Below, in pieces: positions 33,590 through 37,361 of a stretch of DNA of 37,361 bases (within the stretch, counting starts at the first letter, position 1; each line of letters starts with the position of its first letter). This DNA is from Leyella stercorea (lineage in GTDB: Bacteria > Bacteroidota > Bacteroidia > Bacteroidales > Bacteroidaceae). Where the stretch lies: assembly GCF_021531355.1 (NCBI RefSeq), contig NZ_JADYTS010000029.1, positions 1 through 37,361 of the forward strand. The letters run 5' to 3'. The translations under genes and the position numbers were made by a program. The notes under the pieces are model-generated. The model was given only the letters and a program-made list of their open reading frames with translations. It was not told the DNA's origin and made no database searches.

Positions 33590-33680
33590 GTATTCGTCCT
33601 CGTTGAAGAGGGACAAGGCGTATTGAATATCAAGTGATTATATTGCCGTGTCAACCTTTTCGATCATTTTATTTCGTAGT
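33590..33680 (-). pseudogene. Fragment resembling the 3' end of the DUF2795 gene
   Basis: On the minus strand the bases around 33592-33612 encode LFNEDEY followed by TAA, the same C terminus as the gene at 35608-35829. Further upstream in that frame is an in-frame stop, and the rest of the gene is not recognisable. The neighbouring hairpin is also shared with the 35.5-kb locus, so this appears to be a decayed duplicate. Confidence 0.55.
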
Positions 33681-33718
33681 GAAAAACCGTAAAAGGTGGA
33701 GCGGTACACATAAATCTA

Positions 33719-34027
33719 TCATGCGAATGAGATCTCCATTATATTAATGTTCAGACGCTTCTCTATCTCCGCTATACTCTTGAATGAGAAGTTTGTATGA
33801 CCAGACAATATCTTGCTGACATATTGCGGAGAACAAGCAAGACGCGCTGCTATATCGGCACGCGAGAGTTTATGCTCTTGCATATAGTCAATAATCTTCA
33901 TGGCAATGCCTTGCGACCACTTTAGCCACACTTCATTGTCCTGTCTCCACTTCGCTTCTTCTGCAAAAGTTGAAGGCTAGCTACTGAGATTTCTCTCAAA
34001 GATTTTTAATGTTGTTTCTTTTACCAT
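33719..34027 (-). pseudogene. XRE-type helix-turn-helix regulator with in-frame TAG
   Basis: Read from the ATG at 34027 this is a 103-codon gene with a TAG at codon 17 (33977-33979), between NLSS and PSTFAEEAKWRQDNEVW. After the stop the frame runs unbroken through IAMKIIDYMQEHKLSRADIAARLACSPQYVSKILSGHTNFSFKSIAEIEKRLNI, a complete XRE-like HTH of the HigA antitoxin kind. An internal ATG at 33901 starts just before the HTH, so a 60-aa DNA-binding fragment could still be made. It lies 17 bases after the unknown gene at 34045-34494 on the same strand, the usual layout of a toxin-antitoxin or regulated-effector pair. Confidence 0.7.
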
Positions 34028-34044
34028 CTGTGCTAAATATTTGA

Positions 34045-34494
34045 TTACAAAGACATTCTTTCAAAAGAAAGTAATTTCGCAAATTTTGCTTCTATATTAA
34101 AAATGTCATCACCAGTCCAACTATGAATGTATCTTAGGCTTATCCCACAATCCATTCCACTCTTGTCTTTTATAGTATCTATCAACAAATCCGCATGGTA
34201 CGAAAATGTATCAATGGATTTTTTATTTGTAGGAAATCTTCTTTTTACATTTTCAAATAATAGTTCTACAAATCCGCCAGGGAACATAGTTGAAAATCCC
34301 ATTCCTTCAAGAGAGTCACAAGACAAATCGCATTCCTGACATAGTTTTAATTTGCAGTTTTTTCCATCATAACATATATCTTCTATTGAATCTGAAGCAA
34401 AACGACTTTTCGTTTCTGAAAGAAATGTTCTTAGCAAATCATATCCTTCTATAAAGTTTTTTGTATTAGGTCGAATATAAGTTGAAACATCCAT
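34045..34494 (-). CDS. Unrecognised 149-aa protein paired with an HTH regulator
   Basis: This cytoplasmic-looking protein has no signal peptide or membrane segment. It begins MDVSTYIRPNTKNFIEGYDL and contains several cysteines in the first half (CYDGKNCKLKLCQECDLSCDS, about 42-62), which could bind metal, followed by a FPGGFVELLFENVKRRF segment and ISLRYIHSWTGDDIF near the end. I do not recognise a family. It is AT-rich and directly precedes the HTH gene. That position would fit the toxin or effector of the pair, but this is inference from layout only. Confidence 0.65.
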   Translation of the reverse strand: MDVSTYIRPNTKNFIEGYDLLRTFLSETKSRFASDSIEDICYDGKNCKLKLCQECDLSCDSLEGMGFSTMFPGGFVELLFENVKRRFPTNKKSIDTFSYHADLLIDTIKDKSGMDCGISLRYIHSWTGDDIFNIEAKFAKLLSFERMSL

Positions 34495-34530
34495 CTGATT
34501 AACATTTATTGTTTTGTATCATGCTTTAAT

Positions 34531-34809
34531 TTATTTGCCATAAAATCCGTTTGGACTCATCTTTGCCCAACAAAGATACATTTCCTTGTAATTGTCCTTT
34601 ATAAATTCACGTATTACACGAATGTCTTTATCGGTAAGTATGCCACGTGCCTTTACTATGGTATCACCATTGCCTTTTACAAAAAACTTCGCGGAACCTA
34701 TTTCGGTCAGTTTCCTGTCACTGGCATGTACGTGCATAGCTTCAATGACGCAATGCGAAGTGAAGTAAAGAAAGTATCCAGAAACTTTGAAATCAAAATA
34801 TTTAGGCAT
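34531..34809 (-). CDS. DUF4160 family protein
   Basis: The ATG at 34809 (MPKYFDFKVSGYFLYFTSH) gives 92 aa and overlaps the end of the upstream gene by 8 bases, as in translationally coupled pairs; the 34854 start is less likely. DUF4160 features are present: an early FDFKVSGYFLYF strand, the MHVHAS histidine motif, SAKFFV and a helical end (LTDKDIRVIREFIKDNYKEMYLCWAKM). DUF4160 genes are typically found beside another small gene and have been suggested to belong to toxin-antitoxin-like pairs; no activity is proven. It is the last gene of a three-gene overlapping operon. Confidence 0.78.
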   Translation of the reverse strand: MPKYFDFKVSGYFLYFTSHCVIEAMHVHASDRKLTEIGSAKFFVKGNGDTIVKARGILTDKDIRVIREFIKDNYKEMYLCWAKMSPNGFYGK

Positions 34810-35041
34810 ACGACTCCTCCATGTATTTCTGATTCTTCTTCCAATAGCCTTCAACGATACTTAATTCCACATCGTCCATTGTGGTTTCCAATACCTCACC
34901 TTTTGGAGACATAAGCAATGCGTGATGTGGTTCTTTAAGGTCTAACACACGTATGTTGAAGTCGTCTGTCTTCGAAAATGCATAGCCGCAAACTATCATG
35001 TCTGCTGCGGAACTCACCTTTAATAAATCGTCATTGTTCAT
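34802..35041 (-). CDS. Small unrecognised protein, partner of DUF4160
   Basis: This 79-aa acidic protein begins MNNDDLLKVSSAADMIVCGY and ends NQKYMEESYA. It overlaps both neighbours: its start lies within the last 11 bases of the upstream gene and its end overlaps the DUF4160 start. The position matches the small partners (for example DUF2442) usually found beside DUF4160, but I cannot confirm that family from the sequence. It has no signal peptide or membrane segment. Confidence 0.65.
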   Translation of the reverse strand: MNNDDLLKVSSAADMIVCGYAFSKTDDFNIRVLDLKEPHHALLMSPKGEVLETTMDDVELSIVEGYWKKNQKYMEESYA

Positions 35042-35321
35042 AGTCTCCGATTTTTACAGTTTGGATGTTTTTTAAGAAAGTCTCTGGCTTGATATAGAGG
35101 TTCTTGAGTATTGGCACCAAGTCAATATACTCTTCCGTTATGCCCATACCCTCATAGTCTGCCATAACTACTATATAGCCGTCATCCCACGATTTTACGT
35201 CCACATACTTTTTCAATATGCTTGGAGTGCGGAAACGAATGTTGTAGTCGGCATATCTGAATGAAGTCATGTCGCCTTGGTTTGACAACACTGCTTGGTT
35301 CTTTGCTTCTTGTGTATTCAT
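35031..35321 (-). CDS. Small unrecognised protein, first gene of the DUF4160 operon
   Basis: This 96-aa protein starts MNTQEAKNQAVLSNQGDMTS and contains FRYADYNIRFRTPSILKKYVDVKSWDDGYIVV-type alternating strands, then ITEEYIDLVPILKNLYI. It is cytoplasmic by appearance and of unknown family. It leads a tightly overlapping operon (11-base overlap with the next gene). A promoter on the minus strand, -7 TACCTTTG at 35363-35370 with TTTG at 35389-35392, lies 42 bases upstream. Confidence 0.65.
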   Translation of the reverse strand: MNTQEAKNQAVLSNQGDMTSFRYADYNIRFRTPSILKKYVDVKSWDDGYIVVMADYEGMGITEEYIDLVPILKNLYIKPETFLKNIQTVKIGDYEQ

Positions 35322-35362
35322 AAGTTCACCTCCTTATTCAATACATTGATACATGTTTTATA

Positions 35363-35392
35363 CAAAGGTAGTGCATTTACTTTAAAAACAAA
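35363..35392 (-). promoter_or_regulatory. Promoter of the DUF4160 operon
   Basis: On the minus strand TTTG (35392-35389) is followed after 18 bases by TACCTTTG (35370-35363), a good -33/-7 pair, 42 bases from the first ATG (35321). Confidence 0.65.
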
Positions 35393-35526
35393 CATATATC
35401 CCGACTTTTCTCCGAAAAATAAAATGATCACAAAAGGAAGTCGGCGAAACGACGCAGTTATTGATCATTTAATTCTCCGAAATAGCCCCATTTGGCAAGT
35501 TTATTATGCGGTAAAAGGACGAAAAA

Positions 35527-35565
35527 AGCGATATAGGAATCTCGCGCAGAAATTCTCATATCGCT
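35527..35565. terminator. Hairpin after the DUF2795 gene
   Basis: AGCGATAT (35527-35534) pairs with ATATCGCT (35558-35565); further imperfect pairing extends inward. It follows the minus-strand DUF2795 gene and is closely related to the hairpin at 33505-33545. Confidence 0.65.
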
Positions 35566-35607
35566 GATATTCAATACTTTGAGTCTTAAAGGCTCAACAA
35601 TAAGCGA

Positions 35608-35829
35608 TCAATACTCGTCCTCGTTGAAGAGGAAATCCTCCTTTGTGGGATAATCTGGCCACAAATCCTCGATACTGTCGTATACATCGCCCTCATCCTC
35701 TATCTCCTGAAGATTCTCAAGCACTTCGAGAGGAGCGCCAGAGCGCATTGCATAATCTATAAGTTCATCCTTTGTTGCGGGCCAGGGTGCGTCTTCCAGT
35801 TTGGAAGCCAATTCAAGTGTCCAATACAT
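35608..35829 (-). CDS. DUF2795 family small acidic protein
   Basis: This 73-aa cytoplasmic protein begins MYWTLELASKLEDAPWPATK. The DUF2795 pattern is visible: PWPATKDELIDYAMRSGAPLEVLENLQEI...YDSIEDLWPDYP, and it ends LFNEDEY. It is strongly acidic. Function is unknown. It is a single-gene unit ended by a hairpin; a decayed copy of its 3' end is found 2 kb away at 33590-33680. Confidence 0.8.
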   Translation of the reverse strand: MYWTLELASKLEDAPWPATKDELIDYAMRSGAPLEVLENLQEIEDEGDVYDSIEDLWPDYPTKEDFLFNEDEY

Positions 35830-35967
35830 AGTCTAAAGTTTTTTACGGTTCAAAATTTAATGTTTTTCAAAGAGGCATTCTTTCGTTTTGACGATGCCAT
35901 TTTAATGAGACAATAGGATTATAGCCGAATGCCTCTTGTTTCAACTGCAAAAATAGTAAATTTTGTA

Positions 35968-36537
35968 TTATTTGCAAGTAATATAGAGTTTTTTTTCGCC
36001 GCAACCTTCAATAAAGTTTAAATATAAAGCCAAACTGAAAAAATAGTCAGACAATCGGTTGAGAAATCGCATTGTCAACGCATCTATATCAACGTCACGA
36101 CTCAATGCCACTAACCTGCGCTCCACTCTTCGACATACTGTACGGCACACGTGCGACTGCGCTGATTTGATACATCCACCAGGTAAAACGAAAGTATCAA
36201 TGCTTGGAATAGCAGCTTGCAAATGGTCAATCTCCTGTTCCAATCGTGCCAGTTCGACATTGCTCAAACAGCTCATACCATGCACTTCTTTACCTACTCG
36301 CCAACTACCCTCAATTCCCGATGAAGATATTGTAGCTCCAACAATGAAAAGTCTGGCCTGTATCTCATCCAGCAATTCTGTAACATCATTATCTACCATT
36401 GTCGAGAGTAAACCTATATGGGCATTCAACTCGTCAATTTCGCCACTCACCTCAATGCGAATGTCGTCTTTCATTACTCGGCGACCGCCATAAAGCGACG
36501 TTGAGCCATCATCACCAAGCTTAGTATATAATTTCAT
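35968..36537 (-). CDS. Cob(I)alamin adenosyltransferase, PduO type
   Basis: This 189-aa cytoplasmic enzyme transfers adenosyl from ATP to reduced cobalamin, making coenzyme B12. The N terminus MKLYTKLGDDGSTSLYGGRRVMKDDIRIEVSGEIDELNAHIG matches the ATP-binding signature of the PduO family. The second half holds CRTVCRRVERRL and ALTMRFLNRLSDYFFSLAL, with the conserved Arg-x-x-Glu/Arg and Asn-Arg-Leu-Ser-Asp residues. It starts 10 bases after the stop of the gene at 36548, so the two form an operon. Adenosylcobalamin would serve methylmalonyl-CoA mutase in propionate formation. Confidence 0.92.
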   Translation of the reverse strand: MKLYTKLGDDGSTSLYGGRRVMKDDIRIEVSGEIDELNAHIGLLSTMVDNDVTELLDEIQARLFIVGATISSSGIEGSWRVGKEVHGMSCLSNVELARLEQEIDHLQAAIPSIDTFVLPGGCIKSAQSHVCRTVCRRVERRLVALSRDVDIDALTMRFLNRLSDYFFSLALYLNFIEGCGEKKLYITCK

Positions 36538-36547
36538 ATCGTAGGTT

Positions 36548-37132
36548 CTAAAAGTTTACAATATAATTGTTCTTGAAGCGCTTTCGGTCGAAAAAAGCTA
36601 TTCCAAGATAATACAAATCGTAGCTTACACTTGTAAGATTGCTTTCATGCAATGTCTGCCAAAGTCGTTTGGCTGTGTCATTGTAGCCTATATCCTCAAT
36701 AATAAATAAAGTACAGTCGTCAACGTGCTTTAAAGCAACGTCAAGAATCGTGTCACATCCATCTATCGGACAAATACGCAGCACCTCAATTTTTGAGTTA
36801 TCAATAACATGCTTAGAGTCACAAATATTCATTACTCGTGTGGCTTGACAACCTCGTTGCACATAAGTAGCAATATTGTCGTCACGTCGACAGTAGTCAA
36901 TCCACAGTGAAGCCTGACGGAAGTTCGCAATACGAAAATAAAGTTCCATACGCTTACGTGTCAGCAAGTCGATATGGGGCAGCTCCTTCCGCAATTCATC
37001 ATAAGCATAATAAGGATAATGCTCGTTGATGACATAACGGATAAACCGATAAGCCGAAGGCGACTGCACGCCAAAACCGCGGCAATACCTTATACGGCGT
37101 AGCCAATGTAAATAACGCTGAACTTTATTCAT
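36548..37132 (-). CDS. Bacteroidales conserved protein, methyltransferase-like
   Basis: The ATG at 37132 (MNKVQRYLHWLRRIRYCRGFGVQSPSAYRF) gives 194 aa and is preferred over 37168. The FGVQSPSAYRFIRYVINEHYPYYAY segment is a recognisable opening of a Bacteroidales family often labelled SAM-dependent methyltransferase-like, but the glycine-rich SAM loop is not evident in this copy. The middle (LWIDYCRRDDNIATYVQRGCQATRVM) keeps an alpha/beta pattern. Function is unknown. A minus-strand -7 box TACCTTTG (37202-37209) lies 70 bases upstream, and the adenosyltransferase gene follows after 10 bases. Confidence 0.75.
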   Translation of the reverse strand: MNKVQRYLHWLRRIRYCRGFGVQSPSAYRFIRYVINEHYPYYAYDELRKELPHIDLLTRKRMELYFRIANFRQASLWIDYCRRDDNIATYVQRGCQATRVMNICDSKHVIDNSKIEVLRICPIDGCDTILDVALKHVDDCTLFIIEDIGYNDTAKRLWQTLHESNLTSVSYDLYYLGIAFFDRKRFKNNYIVNF

Positions 37133-37201
37133 AGCGACAAAATTAATAAAATAATGTAAACAAGCCAAAGAACACTGCTAAATAATAATGTATAGCGTGT
37201 G

Positions 37202-37209
37202 CAAAGGTA
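37202..37209 (-). promoter_or_regulatory. -7 box of the methyltransferase-like/PduO operon
   Basis: CAAAGGTA on the plus strand reads TACCTTTG on the minus strand, 70 bases before the ATG at 37132. Confidence 0.55.
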
Positions 37210-37245
37210 ATGTTCTGCGCAAGCGATGTCAAGAAATACGGGCAT

Positions 37246-37282
37246 AAAAAAAGGTCTCCAAAGTCGTTAGACCTTGAAGACC
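37246..37282 (-). terminator. rRNA operon terminator
   Basis: On the minus strand a 13-bp stem with two G-U pairs (37270-37282 with 37253-37265) and a TAAC loop is followed by seven T residues (37246-37252). It lies directly after the 5S rRNA end. Confidence 0.88.
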
Positions 37283-37290
37283 CAAGTAAA

Positions 37291-37361
37291 AGAAGGCAGC
37301 CACCTACTCTCCCGCATTGCATTGCAGTACCATCGGCGCAAGCGGGCTTAACTTCTCTGTT
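37291..37361 (-). rRNA. rrf: 5S rRNA, 3' part (cut by the window edge)
   Basis: The minus strand reads AGAGAAGTTAAGCCCGC ... GGTACTGC ... GGGAGAGTAGGT, the conserved second half of bacterial 5S rRNA, ending near 37291. The 5' half, and presumably the 23S and 16S genes, lie beyond the window. The terminator follows within 10 bases. Confidence 0.88.

Noticed and set aside
28679..34027. Stop-codon reassignment (TAG or TGA read as an amino acid)
   Set aside because: Intact genes here end in TGA (yraN, DUF2795, tadA) and TAG (the sigma factor itself), and long genes contain no internal TAG or TGA apart from the three cases listed.

Overview
The window looks like chromosome from a gut or oral Bacteroidales bacterium close to Prevotella/Segatella. 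The reasons are a SusC/SusD pair, a PafA-type phosphatase, a two-domain NanS-type esterase, a TrpB2-type tryptophan synthase, an IS982-family element and many promoters of the Bacteroidota type (-7 box TAnnTTTG). The 3' end of a 5S rRNA gene lies at the right edge on the minus strand, so the window is bounded by an rRNA operon.

Layout. 1-5.0 kb: susC-susD pair closed by a strong terminator. 5.0-7.4 kb: a TonB-dependent receptor of the metal/cofactor type. 7.8-10.05 kb: a full-length DUF4143 ATPase facing an internally deleted ATPase relative, with inverted TTTTATCCA/TGGATAAAA sites, three 33-bp-spaced iterons and a 36-bp direct repeat around the remnant. 10.1-13.4 kb: a secreted clan GH-D-like glycosidase and a ybjQ gene, separated by a shortened IS982 copy. 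13.4-14.0 kb: a repeat-rich gap. 14.0-17.6 kb: nahK-like kinase, TraB/GumN protein, tadA and birA. 17.6-20.8 kb: a small membrane protein and a two-component system whose two genes are split by seven copies of an 88-bp repeat. 20.9-24.7 kb: TrpB2, an isolated 28-codon gene with its own promoter and terminator, and nanS. 25.1-28.7 kb: gdhA-rlpA, a glycine-zipper lipoprotein and yraN.

28.7-35.8 kb is the most eroded part. An ECF sigma factor, a PafA-like phosphatase and an XRE-type HTH gene each carry one in-frame premature stop (TAG, TGA, TAG) and are otherwise collinear. Between them are an intact serine-type sulfatase, a possible 51-aa gene and a basic secreted protein. An AT-rich cluster of small genes (33.7-35.3 kb) includes a DUF4160 protein, two overlapping unknown genes, another unknown gene and the HTH gene; it resembles a toxin-antitoxin or immunity island. 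35.6-37.1 kb holds a DUF2795 protein, a PduO-type adenosyltransferase and a Bacteroidales-specific protein.

Theme. NanS esterase, sulfatase, PafA phosphatase, the GH-D enzyme, NahK and SusCD would fit an organism that strips acetyl, sulfate and phosphate groups from host or plant glycans and phosphorylates the released amino sugars. The genes are dispersed rather than in one PUL, so this is inference. The best candidates for something undescribed are the 28-aa peptide gene, the small-gene cluster at 33.7-35.3 kb, and the iteron-controlled ATPase remnant.
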